NCBI GenBank assembly: GCA_020724465.1
Contig: DYGX01000009.1
Span: forward strand, 62,001-126,000
DNA length: 64,000 nt
Direction: 5' to 3'
Source: Thermoflexus sp.
GTDB lineage: Bacteria > Chloroflexota > Anaerolineae > Aggregatilineales > Aggregatilineaceae
The notes beneath the pieces are model-generated. The model searched no databases and was not told where the DNA came from. It saw only the letters and a program-made list of their open reading frames with translations. Below are positions 17,305 to 25,787 of the stretch, piece by piece (positions within the stretch are counted from its first letter, which is position 1; every line of letters starts with the position of its first letter). Both the position numbers and the translations under genes were made by a program.

Positions 17305-18681
17305 TTAGGACTGCGCCGCGTCGAAGATCCCCTGCAAGGTTTGCAGCAGGGTTTCAATCTCCGCGTCGACATCGAGGCCCGGCGTGGCCTGCATGTGCAG
17401 CGACCAGTTCTGGATCGCGACCACGGACTGGGTGTGGTTAGGCAGCCAGCTCTCGTGGTTCGGGTTATCCGGATACTGCAGGCTCTCGATAGCCACATCC
17501 CAGTTTACACCCTGCGGGAACCGGGCGTCCAGTTCGTCGAGGAACGGCTGGAGATAGACTTTATCGGCAGGTGCCGCGCCGTAGACCTGCAGCAGTTCCG
17601 GCATGGCCGGGCCGGCCACCAGGTAGTCCAGCACCTTAAACGCCTCGATCGGGTGCTCGGTGTATTCGAGGATGCGGAAGGTGTCCGCGTGCAGCTTGGC
17701 GGTGTACGTGCCCTCGTAGGACGGAACCACCGCGATATCCCAGTTCGGAACATCGCCTACGCAGCAGGTGTACCACAGGTGGCTGTAAGCCATCGCCACA
17801 CGGCCGGAGTTAAACACGTTTCCGTTCAGCAGCATGTCGCTCTGCTGATAGTCATAGTTCGGCATAAAGTGGTCCTCGTGCCAACCGGCGTAGATCCACT
17901 TGATGCCTTCGCGCCAGTTGTCCGGCATCACGGCCTGGCCAGTCTCTGGATCGTAGAACGACCCGGCGCCGAACGGCGACGTCACCGCGGAGCGAATGTC
18001 ATCGCCCCACCACTGCGGCGCATAGCCGAACTGCACGATCTTGGTCGGGTCGAACTCGGGGCTGGTGGCGTTGTTGCCGTTCTCGTCCAGCGTCAGCAGC
18101 ATGGCGATCTCGCGCAGCTTGTCGACGTTCCACTCATCCCCGTCGGCATACGGCTCGCCGAATGCCTGGGGCGGATAGGCGACGCCAGCCGCGTCGAACA
18201 GATCGCGGTTGAAGTAGATGAACGACGGATAGGTGGCGAACGGCAGGGCGGTCAGGCCCTCCTCCGGATCGCGATAGAACTCGATCAGGCTCGGATTCCA
18301 GCGGCTCAGGTCATAGTCCAGCTCATCAATGATGGGCTGCAGATCGAGGAAGGTGCCGGCGTAGTCATTCGAGCCGCCGATCCCCACCGGGCCGATGATG
18401 TCCGGCGCGTCGCCCGACGCGATGAGCGTGCTGAGCGTCTGGCGGCTGACGTCAAAGTCGGACACGATGATCTCCAACTCAATGTCGTCGTGCTCGGCGT
18501 TGAACTGCTCGACGACCCGGTCCTGGGCTTCCCGATGCTCAGGCTGCCCACCGGCACCCAGGCCGATGAACCAGGTGATGACCACCGGCTCACCCCCCTG
18601 CGCCTGCACAGGGGCCAGCGGAACGACCATCACCGACAGCGCGGCGATGAGAACAGTGAAAACGGCTAGTTTACGGAACAT
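17305..18681 (-). CDS. Extracellular sugar-binding protein (ABC importer)
   Basis: A 458-residue solute-binding protein with signal peptide (MFRKLAVFTVLIAALSVMVVPLAPVQAQ). The mature start VVITWFIGLGAG, the segment VVEQFNAEHDDIELEII and SGDAPDIIGPVG match family-1 sugar-binding proteins. A later LTALPFATYPSFIYFNRDLFDAAGV block is the hinge-proximal conserved region. Two adjacent cysteines occur in WYTCCVGDVP. The 18681 start is preferred to a longer frame because the signal begins there and AGGAGATG precedes it. It is second in the minus-strand operon lacI-binding protein-permease-permease. Ligand unknown; the GH67 fragment upstream hints at xylan-derived sugars. Confidence 0.9.
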   Translation of the reverse strand: MFRKLAVFTVLIAALSVMVVPLAPVQAQGGEPVVITWFIGLGAGGQPEHREAQDRVVEQFNAEHDDIELEIIVSDFDVSRQTLSTLIASGDAPDIIGPVGIGGSNDYAGTFLDLQPIIDELDYDLSRWNPSLIEFYRDPEEGLTALPFATYPSFIYFNRDLFDAAGVAYPPQAFGEPYADGDEWNVDKLREIAMLLTLDENGNNATSPEFDPTKIVQFGYAPQWWGDDIRSAVTSPFGAGSFYDPETGQAVMPDNWREGIKWIYAGWHEDHFMPNYDYQQSDMLLNGNVFNSGRVAMAYSHLWYTCCVGDVPNWDIAVVPSYEGTYTAKLHADTFRILEYTEHPIEAFKVLDYLVAGPAMPELLQVYGAAPADKVYLQPFLDELDARFPQGVNWDVAIESLQYPDNPNHESWLPNHTQSVVAIQNWSLHMQATPGLDVDAEIETLLQTLQGIFDAAQS

Positions 18682-18891
18682 GCGAGCATCTCCTGAAAAC
18701 AAACCAACCTGTCGATGTAGTGCGCGGGTCAGATGGCCATGAAACCCGAAATGTCTGGCTGGCCCGCCCGCGAGTTTGGGGTGAACGGCTGCTCTGCGGG
18801 CTACCCAGTCCACCCACATATCTGCTCTTGCCCCCGTTACCCCCTCCTTTCTGCTACTCTCGGCCCCTGACGTGGATACACAACGATCGAA

Positions 18892-19989
18892 TCATGAGCG
18901 TTGATCGGAAAATGACCCTTCCACTGGCTGCTGGCGCGGCGAGCCGCCCGGCCCCGATTCGAGAATCCCGCCGCAGGTCGAGCGAATCACCAGCTCCGTC
19001 GTCAAGATCAGATGGCGCGGCGGGTGCGGCCCCATCTCCAGCAGCTCAAGCAGGACCTCAACCGCTAGCATGCCGTTGCGCCGGACCGGCTGGCGGATGG
19101 TCGTCAGCGGCGGGTCGAAGCGCATCGCCGGCGGCAGGTCGTCGAAGCCGATGATCGCCACATCGTCCGGGACGCGCAGGCCGGCCTCGCGGATGGCACG
19201 GATGGCGCCAAACGCCATGGTGTCGGACGCGGCAAAGACCGCATCGGGGCGGTGAAGCAGAAGCTGGCGCATCGCGGCATAACCGCTGTCCAGGCTGAAA
19301 TCGCCCTCGACGATCAGGTTCTCGTCCACCTTGCGCCCGCGCTCTTGCAACGCCTTGATATAGCCCGCGCGCCGATCGATGCCGGCAGTAGAGTCCATCG
19401 GGCCGGTGATAGTCGCGACCCGCTCGTAGCCCAGGCGGATCAGGTGGCTGGTCGCCACATAGGCCCCGGAGACATTATCGACATCGACATAGCTGGTCTG
19501 GCTGGAATCGGGCGGGCGGCCCACATACACGGCGGGGATCTGGCGGGCGATCAGCTCGGGGATTAGCGGGTCGACCAGTTTGTCGGCGGTGACGATCACG
19601 CCGTCAAGCAGCCCCGTCCCCAGCGCGCGCCGGTAGAGACGCTCCTGGTCGTCTTGCGAGTTGAACAGAAACAGCGTCAGCGTGAGGTCGTGCAGATTGC
19701 AGGCGCGCGAGATACCCTCGATCAGAATCGGGTAGTAGGGGTCGGCGAAGACGAATTCGGTCACACTGGGGATGATCAGGCCGATGATGCCGGAACGGCG
19801 CGACGCCAGCGAGCGAGCCGCCAGGTTGGGCTGGTAGCCCGTGTCGGCGATCACTTTTTCCACCCGCGCACGGTATTCGGGGGAGACACTGGCGGGATTG
19901 TTCACCACGCGGGAGACTGTCGCACGCGACACGCCGGCGAGGCGGGCGACCTGCTCGAGTGTAAGTTTCTTTCCGGGGCTGTTGGCCAT
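18892..19989 (-). CDS. LacI-family transcriptional regulator
   Basis: A 365-residue regulator. The N-terminal helix-turn-helix and hinge are textbook (LTLEQVARLAGVSRATVSRVVNN, then SPEYRARVEKVIADTGYQPNLAARSLA). The rest is a periplasmic-binding-protein-like effector domain (about 65-345). It is first in the operon with a sugar importer 210 bp downstream, so it most likely controls its own operon. Two palindromic operators lie directly upstream (20003-20012 and 20086-20097). The effector is presumably the imported sugar or a derivative. Confidence 0.93.
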   Translation of the reverse strand: MANSPGKKLTLEQVARLAGVSRATVSRVVNNPASVSPEYRARVEKVIADTGYQPNLAARSLASRRSGIIGLIIPSVTEFVFADPYYPILIEGISRACNLHDLTLTLFLFNSQDDQERLYRRALGTGLLDGVIVTADKLVDPLIPELIARQIPAVYVGRPPDSSQTSYVDVDNVSGAYVATSHLIRLGYERVATITGPMDSTAGIDRRAGYIKALQERGRKVDENLIVEGDFSLDSGYAAMRQLLLHRPDAVFAASDTMAFGAIRAIREAGLRVPDDVAIIGFDDLPPAMRFDPPLTTIRQPVRRNGMLAVEVLLELLEMGPHPPRHLILTTELVIRSTCGGILESGPGGSPRQQPVEGSFSDQRS

Positions 19990-20002
19990 GATCTTTTTTC
20001 TG

Positions 20003-20012
20003 AGAGCGCTCT
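20003..20012. promoter_or_regulatory. LacI-type operator O1
   Basis: The palindrome AGAGCGCTCT, inside TGAGAGCGCTCTAT, is centred 18 bp before the LacI-type start codon. It has the central CG typical of LacI-family operators and overlaps the expected transcription or ribosome-binding zone. Confidence 0.7.
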
Positions 20013-20085
20013 ATGAAAAACCCAGGACAGACGCCATTTAAGGGAAAAACGAATAGAAAAAAGTCGAAAGTAAACGAAATTCAGA

Positions 20086-20097
20086 GAGAGCGCTCTC
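20086..20097. promoter_or_regulatory. LacI-type operator O2
   Basis: A perfect 12-bp palindrome GAGAGCGCTCTC with the same core as O1. The centres are 84 bp apart, close to eight helical turns, so a tetramer could bridge them. A weak promoter candidate (TTCGTT, 17 bp, TATTCG on the minus strand) lies between the two. Confidence 0.7.
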
Positions 20098-20174
20098 ACA
20101 ACTTGATCTCAGTATAGAACAGTCCTGACCCAGAGTCAAGCACCCGCGCCGGCAATGCCACCTGCCAAGCACGG

Positions 20175-20558
20175 CTACAACCAACCAGGGTCCGCGGCGC
20201 TCAAGGCTGCTGTAAACCTTGCAGCCCGGACCGCGGGGGGAAAGCCTTCGTCACGCGCCCGGGCGAGGTCCGCGCCAAGGTCGAGCGCGGCGATCAGCGG
20301 GGAGCTGTGCGGCGTTCCGGCGACGAGCGCGCCACGCCCGGCCGTGCCCGCCAGAGGGACAGACGTCCCCAGCAGGCACGGCAGCGCAAACGCCAGTTCG
20401 TCGCGGGCCGTCTGCAGCGTGGCCGAAGTGCCTTCGACAACGATGTACGTCAGCGCGGCACGGTACTCGGTCAGCGCCGGGTGCGCCGCGGGCACATAGC
20501 GCAGCCACAACTCGTAGCCGTCCTCGGAAATGCGCTTGCACGGAAAGTGTGTGTTCAT
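20175..20558 (-). pseudogene. N-terminal fragment of a GH67 alpha-glucuronidase
   Basis: A 127-codon frame reads like the first ~100 residues of a family 67 alpha-glucuronidase: EDGYELWLRYVP, the hydrophobic strand TYIVVEGTSATLQTARDELAFAL, and GALVAGTPHSSPLIAAL ending in DEGF. After DEGF the sequence departs into PPAVRAARF and stops, whereas a functional enzyme has about 670-700 residues with its catalytic glutamates far downstream. It is therefore a truncated remnant. It points to past use of glucuronoxylan side chains by this locus. Confidence 0.72.
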
Positions 20559-20708
20559 CGCTCACCTTCATTCGATTGGAGCCGCCGCGTCCGCACCCTG
20601 GTGATGAGGGATACTGAACTCAGGGGCAGCAGTTGACAAGTCTGCCGGGCTGAAGTCTGGGCCTGGGCACAAGGCTTAGCATCTCAAGGCTTTTTTGCGC
20701 TTTCTTCT

Positions 20709-20737
20709 TTCAGAAGAATCAAAAAGTGTGCTAGAAT
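20709..20737 (+). promoter_or_regulatory. Candidate promoter of the ROK regulator operon
   Basis: TTCAGA (20709-20714), a 17-bp spacer and TAGAAT (20732-20737) lie about 80 bp before the ROK start. The -35 overlaps an inverted repeat TTCTTC / GAAGAA (20702-20718) that could be an operator. Confidence 0.45.
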
Positions 20738-20816
20738 GTACTGAAACAGAGACACTCTTGAAAAAATGTCCGCACGCTGTGCGCGGTTTCCTGATACGGT
20801 TTTGTAGGCGCGTCCC

Positions 20817-22067
20817 ATGCGCAGCCAGTTCTCTCTTCTGCAACAGTTCCAGCAGTCCGCTCTCTACCACAACAGCCTTGCCCTGCCGCGCCACGAGTAC
20901 AGGGTCGTGGCGCTGATGCGTGCGTTGGGCACGCTGTCGCGGGGCGAACTGGCGCAGCACCTGGGATACTCGCGCGCCACGATAACCGGCCTCGCCAAGG
21001 CACTGATCGACGGCGGCATCCTGCAAGAGATCGCGGGTACGCAGTCCACAGGCGGACGCCGGCCCCGCCTGCTCGACTTCAACCCGCAGTTTGCTTACGT
21101 TGTCGGCGTAGACATGGGCGCCACCAGCGTGGACGTTGGGCTGGCGGACTTTCGCGGCGAGATCTTGTTGCGCCACCAGGAGCCGATCGACGTCCGCGAC
21201 GGCCCGGAGCCGGTGCTGGACCGCGTGATCGCCATCACGCAAGACTTGATTAGCCGGTGTGGCGTGGCGCCGGCCCGCGTGCTGTCGATGGGCATTGGCG
21301 TGCCCGGCCCGGTCGATTTCGTGAACGGGGTTCTCAGCGTGCCGCCGATCATGCCGGGCTGGGAACGCTACCCGATCCGCCAGAAAATCCAGCAAACCTT
21401 CCCACACATGACCGTTGTGGTTGACAATGATGTCAACATGATGGCCCTGGGCGAACTGCGCGCCGGCGCAGGCCGGGGTGTAGATAATTTCATTTACGTC
21501 AAGGTCGGCACCGGGATCGGCGCGGGCATCGTCGTTGGCGGCGAGATCTATCGCGGCAGCACAGGCAGCGCCGGAGACATCGGGCACATCCAGGCCGATC
21601 GCAATGGCCCGGTCTGCCACTGCGGCAACATCGGGTGCATCGAGGCGATGGCATCCGGCAGCGCGCTCGCTCGCCAGGCCATGCAGGCCGCGCAGAGCGG
21701 GCGCAGCCCGATCCTGGCGCAGTATCTGGCAAGCGGCGTGCAGCAGCTCACCGCCGAGCATGTCGGCTCGGCGGCTCACGCGGGCGACAAGGTCGCCATG
21801 GAGCTGATCATGACCAGCGGCACGCTGATCGGCGAAGTCCTGGCCGGGGTCGTGAATTTCTTCAACCCCAGCCTGATTCTGATCGGCGGCGGGGTCGCCA
21901 ACATCGGGACGCAGTTCCTGGCCACCATTCGGCGCGGCGTGCTGTCGCGCTCACTTCCCCTCTCAACCCAACACCTGCGCATCGACTATTCTCCAATGGG
22001 CGAAGACGCCGGCGTGACCGGCGCGGTCGCTCTGGCGCTTGAGTATCTGTTTGTGGTCAAACCTTGA
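20817..22067 (+). CDS. ROK-family transcriptional regulator
   Basis: A 416-residue protein with an N-terminal winged helix-turn-helix (about 25-75; LSRGELAQHLGYSRATITGLAKALIDGGIL) joined to a ROK/NagC-type sugar-sensing domain. The ATPase-like phosphate loop is VVGVDMGATSVDVGLAD, a second loop is VGTGIGAGIVVGGEIYRG, and the zinc motif is GHIQADRNGPVCHCGNIGCIEAM. The HTH marks it as a XylR/NagC-type repressor rather than a free sugar kinase. It lies 93 bp upstream of the binding-protein gene of an Rbs-type importer and probably regulates it. Confidence 0.92.
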   Translation: MRSQFSLLQQFQQSALYHNSLALPRHEYRVVALMRALGTLSRGELAQHLGYSRATITGLAKALIDGGILQEIAGTQSTGGRRPRLLDFNPQFAYVVGVDMGATSVDVGLADFRGEILLRHQEPIDVRDGPEPVLDRVIAITQDLISRCGVAPARVLSMGIGVPGPVDFVNGVLSVPPIMPGWERYPIRQKIQQTFPHMTVVVDNDVNMMALGELRAGAGRGVDNFIYVKVGTGIGAGIVVGGEIYRGSTGSAGDIGHIQADRNGPVCHCGNIGCIEAMASGSALARQAMQAAQSGRSPILAQYLASGVQQLTAEHVGSAAHAGDKVAMELIMTSGTLIGEVLAGVVNFFNPSLILIGGGVANIGTQFLATIRRGVLSRSLPLSTQHLRIDYSPMGEDAGVTGAVALALEYLFVVKP

Positions 22068-22160
22068 CCGAGCAAAGGAGGAGGCAATCGCAGACAAGAC
22101 GCACAACAAACCGGGTATTTCCGCCAATAAGTGTCAGGCAAGTGATAGGAGAGCGGATCC

Positions 22161-24278
22161 ATGCGTAAATTGCATCTATTGAGCGTTTTGGCCATAGTGC
22201 TTTCGTCGGTCTTTTTCTTTAACGCGGCCCAGCCAACACAAGCCCAGTCCGAATGTACGGGGCCGTTCACGATCGGGGTTTCGAACAGCTTTGTGGGCAG
22301 CGAGTGGCGCACGCAGATGATCCAGAACATCGAGAATGTGGTCGCCGAGTTCAACGCGGCGGGCATCGAGGTCAATCTGGTCATCGAGAGCGCCGACACG
22401 GACGTGGCCGGTCAGCAGCAGCAGATCCAGAACCTGGTCAACCGTGGGGTGGATGCCATCATCATCAACCCCGGTGACCAGGCTGCCCTCAACTTCGACC
22501 TGGAAGAGGCTGCCGCTCAGGGCATCGTCGTCATCGCGGTCGACCAGGAGATCGGCGCTCAGGGGGTCTACAACGTCGTCATCGACCAGACCGAGTGGGC
22601 ACGCATCAGCGCGCGCTGGCTGGCCGAGAAGCTCAACGGTGAGGGCGACATCGTGGTCATCGAGGGCTTCGTCGGCCACCCGGCCAACGAAGCGCGCATG
22701 GCCGGTGCCCTCGAGGTCTTCGCCCAGTATCCCGGCATCAACATCGTCGGGCGCGAGAGCGGCGGCTGGGACCAGGCCACCGGTCAGCAGGTCATGAGCG
22801 ACTTCCTCGCCAGCCTGCCCAACATCGACGGCGTGTGGACCCAGGACGGCATGGCCTTCGGCGTCCTGACCGCCATCCGCACCGCCAACCCCGCTTCCTG
22901 GCCGGTCGTCAGCGGGGAAGCGCGCGCAGGCTACCTCCAACTGTGGCACGACGTGCTGGCCGAGCAGCCTGACTTCTCCTCCATCGGTGTCGTCAACCCG
23001 CCCGGTGTCGGCGCCGATGGCGTCCGGGTCGCCATGGAGATCCTCTGCGGCAACACCGTCGATGAAAGCCAGCTTCAGGGTCCCTTCGGCAACACCCTCT
23101 ACGTCCCCATCCCCTACGCCGTCACCGATGAGGACTTCGCCAGCTACTACCAGCAGTTCGGCTCCTTCCCCGCTTCCTACACCCTGGATGGCTTCATCAC
23201 CCAGGAACAGGCCGCAGCCTTCATGGTTGAGGACGACGGCCCCGTCATCAGCGGCTCGGCATTCGCCCAGAACCCGCGCGTGGCAGAGCTGGCCGGGATG
23301 TGCAGCGGGCCGTTCACGATCGGGGTATCGAACAGCTTTGTGGGCAGCGAGTGGCGCACGCAGATGATCCAGAACATCGAGAATGTGGTCGCCGAGTTCA
23401 ACGCGGCGGGCATCGAGGTCAATCTGGTCATCGAGAGCGCCGACACGGACGTGGCCGGTCAGCAGCAGCAGATCCAGAACCTGGTCAACCGTGGGGTGGA
23501 TGCCATCATCATCAACCCCGGTGACCAGGCTGCCCTCAACTTCGACCTGGAAGAGGCTGCCGCTCAGGGCATCGTCGTCATCGCGGTCGACCAGGAGATC
23601 GGCGCTCAGGGGGTCTACAACGTCGTCATCGACCAGACCGAGTGGGCACGCATCAGCGCGCGCTGGCTGGCCGAGAAGCTCAACGGTGAGGGCGACATCG
23701 TGGTCATCGAGGGCTTCGTCGGCCACCCGGCCAACGAAGCGCGCATGGCCGGTGCCCTCGAGGTCTTCGCCCAGTATCCCGGCATCAACATCGTCGGGCG
23801 CGAGAGCGGCGGCTGGGACCAGGCCACCGGTCAGCAGGTCATGAGCGACTTCCTCGCCAGCCTGCCCAACATCGACGGCGTGTGGACCCAGGACGGCATG
23901 GCCTTCGGCGTCCTGACCGCCATCCGCACCGCCAACCCCGCTTCCTGGCCGGTCGTCAGCGGGGAAGCGCGCGCAGGCTACCTCCAACTGTGGCACGACG
24001 TGCTGGCCGAGCAGCCTGACTTCTCCTCCATCGGTGTCGTCAACCCGCCCGGTGTCGGCGCCGATGGCGTCCGGGTCGCCATGGAGATCCTCTGCGGCAA
24101 CACCGTCGATGAAAGCCAGCTTCAGGGTCCCTTCGGCAACACCCTCTACGTCCCCATCCCCTACGCCGTCACCGATGAGGACTTCGCCAGCTACTACCAG
24201 CAGTTCGGCTCCTTCCCCGCTTCCTACACCCTGGATGGCTTCATCACCCAGGAACAGGCCGCAGCCTTCATGGAGTAA
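22161..24278 (+). CDS. Ribose-type sugar-binding protein, tandem duplicated (two domains fused)
   Basis: A 705-residue protein where about 340-370 is normal. A signal peptide (1-29, ending TQAQ) is followed by one complete periplasmic-binding-protein domain (about 32-356), a 26-residue linker (VEDDGP...RVAELAGM) and a second complete domain (about 381-704). Both contain GPFTIGVSNSFVGSEWRTQMIQ, DAIIINPGDQAALNFDLEEA and VWTQDGMAFGVLTAIR. The two domains are the same sequence: DNA identity runs for about 967 bp with one silent change found. It precedes an RbsA-like ATPase by 3 bp, with two RbsC-like permeases beyond. Either one fused protein offers two binding sites, or an assembly error merged a duplication. 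Confidence 0.9.
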   Translation: MRKLHLLSVLAIVLSSVFFFNAAQPTQAQSECTGPFTIGVSNSFVGSEWRTQMIQNIENVVAEFNAAGIEVNLVIESADTDVAGQQQQIQNLVNRGVDAIIINPGDQAALNFDLEEAAAQGIVVIAVDQEIGAQGVYNVVIDQTEWARISARWLAEKLNGEGDIVVIEGFVGHPANEARMAGALEVFAQYPGINIVGRESGGWDQATGQQVMSDFLASLPNIDGVWTQDGMAFGVLTAIRTANPASWPVVSGEARAGYLQLWHDVLAEQPDFSSIGVVNPPGVGADGVRVAMEILCGNTVDESQLQGPFGNTLYVPIPYAVTDEDFASYYQQFGSFPASYTLDGFITQEQAAAFMVEDDGPVISGSAFAQNPRVAELAGMCSGPFTIGVSNSFVGSEWRTQMIQNIENVVAEFNAAGIEVNLVIESADTDVAGQQQQIQNLVNRGVDAIIINPGDQAALNFDLEEAAAQGIVVIAVDQEIGAQGVYNVVIDQTEWARISARWLAEKLNGEGDIVVIEGFVGHPANEARMAGALEVFAQYPGINIVGRESGGWDQATGQQVMSDFLASLPNIDGVWTQDGMAFGVLTAIRTANPASWPVVSGEARAGYLQLWHDVLAEQPDFSSIGVVNPPGVGADGVRVAMEILCGNTVDESQLQGPFGNTLYVPIPYAVTDEDFASYYQQFGSFPASYTLDGFITQEQAAAFME
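22260..23226 (+). repeat. Direct repeat, copy 1 of the binding-protein duplication
   Basis: This block recurs at 23307-24273 with a constant offset of 1047 bp (349 codons, in frame). By eye I found one mismatch, T22280 versus A23327, a silent Val codon change. Confidence 0.92.
23307..24273 (+). repeat. Direct repeat, copy 2 of the binding-protein duplication
   Basis: The second copy of the 967-bp block. Copies diverge abruptly at both ends: after ATGG, copy 1 continues into the linker and copy 2 stops within two codons. Confidence 0.92.
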
Positions 24279-24281
24279 GCT

Positions 24282-25787
24282 ATGACGCTGACCCTTCTTG
24301 CCCAGGGAATTGTCAAACGCTACGGCGGCGTGATCGCTGTTAAGGACGGTCACTTGGAAGTCCAGTCCGGCGTAGTGGTCACGCTCGTCGGAGCGAATGG
24401 CAGTGGCAAGAGCACCCTCAGCAAAGTCATCACGGGAGTAGTTGCCCCCAACGAGGGGCAACTACTCCTCAACGGCGTGCCGGTCCAGTTTCCAACGCCT
24501 CAGGCCGCAAAAAAGCGCGGCATCGCGGCCGTCTATCAAGAACTCAGCCTGATCCCGGATATGACTGTGGCGGAAAATATCTGGCTGACCAACGAGCCGC
24601 TGCTGGGCGGGATCAGCCTGCGCCGTGGCGAGATGCGGCGGAAGACCCAGGAACTGCTCGACCTGTTCGCCGGAACCACATCCAACAACCTGACACCGGA
24701 CACTCTGGTCAACACGCTGCCGCCCGACGAGCGCCAGATCGTCGAGATTCTCAAGGCCATCAGCAGCCAGCCGCGCCTGGTGATCTTCGACGAAGCGACC
24801 GCCAGCCTGGACCGCTCTCAGGTTGACCGGCTGTTCGAGTTGATCCGGCAGTGGAAGCGCGAGGGCATGGCGATCGTCTTGATCACCCACCGCATGGACG
24901 AGATCTTTCGCGTGGCCGATCGCGTCACAGTCATGCGCAACGGCCAGACGGTCGGCACGGTCAACGCCGCAGACACCACCGACCGCGAGATCGTGCAGAT
25001 GATGATCGAGGGCGCTGCCGCGCCCGACGCCGGGCGCATGCCGCAGATCGACACAACGGCACCTGTTCGCCTGGAAGTCCGGGGGCTGCGTTGCGGGCGC
25101 CTGCAGCGCGCAGACCTGACGCTCCGCGACGGCGAGCTGTTGGGGTTGGGCGGGCTGCAGGGCCAGGGACAGACCGAACTCCTGCTGGCGTTGTTTGGCG
25201 CGCTGCCGTATGCCGGGACGGTGATCCTGGGCGGGAAGCCGGTTCGCTTCCGGCATCCACGCGACGCGATGAAGCACGGGGTTGCCTTTGTGCCGGGCGA
25301 TCGCGCCACGGAAGGCCTGCTGCTCTCGCGCTCGATCCTAGAGAACTTCCTGCTTCCGTCCTGGCAGCGATACGGCATCATTCATGATGTGGAAAGCGCC
25401 CGCCAGGACGCCACGACCGCCGCGCGAGACCTGTCGCTCGTCTATTCCACTCTGGACGCACCGGCCAGCAGCCTGAGCGGTGGCAACGCGCAAAAGGTCG
25501 TTATCGGAAAATGGCTGCTGAGACGGCCCAAGCTTCTGCTGCTCAACGACCCGACCAAAGGGGTCGACGTCGGCGCGAAGGCGGAATTCTACGCGCTGCT
25601 GCGGCAGCTCACCGCGCAGGGCACCGCCGTGTTGTTCTACAGCAGCGACGACGACGAGCTGCTGGGGCTGTGCAACCGCGTGCTCGTCCTGCAGGATGGG
25701 CTGGTCCGCGACGAACTCAGCGGCGAGCGTTTAACACGCGAGAACCTTGTGGCTGCCAGCATGGGAACAACGCATGAACAGCGTTAG
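24282..25787 (+). CDS. RbsA-type double ABC ATPase for sugar import
   Basis: A 501-residue cytoplasmic protein with two fused nucleotide-binding domains. Domain 1 has Walker A GANGSGKST, Q-loop AVYQELSLIPDMTVAENIWL, Walker B LVIFDEATASLD and switch His in LITHRMDEIF. Domain 2 has the degenerate P-loop GGLQGQGQTELL usual for this family, signature LSGGNAQKVVIGKWL and Walker B LLLLNDPTKGVDVG. In domain 1 the signature region reads LPPDERQIVEI instead of LSxGQxQ, an odd substitution. It energises the permeases at 25774 and 26739, with the tandem binding protein as receptor. Confidence 0.93.
   Translation: MTLTLLAQGIVKRYGGVIAVKDGHLEVQSGVVVTLVGANGSGKSTLSKVITGVVAPNEGQLLLNGVPVQFPTPQAAKKRGIAAVYQELSLIPDMTVAENIWLTNEPLLGGISLRRGEMRRKTQELLDLFAGTTSNNLTPDTLVNTLPPDERQIVEILKAISSQPRLVIFDEATASLDRSQVDRLFELIRQWKREGMAIVLITHRMDEIFRVADRVTVMRNGQTVGTVNAADTTDREIVQMMIEGAAAPDAGRMPQIDTTAPVRLEVRGLRCGRLQRADLTLRDGELLGLGGLQGQGQTELLLALFGALPYAGTVILGGKPVRFRHPRDAMKHGVAFVPGDRATEGLLLSRSILENFLLPSWQRYGIIHDVESARQDATTAARDLSLVYSTLDAPASSLSGGNAQKVVIGKWLLRRPKLLLLNDPTKGVDVGAKAEFYALLRQLTAQGTAVLFYSSDDDELLGLCNRVLVLQDGLVRDELSGERLTRENLVAASMGTTHEQR

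Noticed and set aside
22176-24461. A 761-codon minus-strand open frame across the duplicated binding protein
   Set aside because: It is antisense to the plus-strand gene with a clear signal peptide and periplasmic-binding-protein motifs; the minus translation has an Asp/Gly/His-rich non-globular composition.
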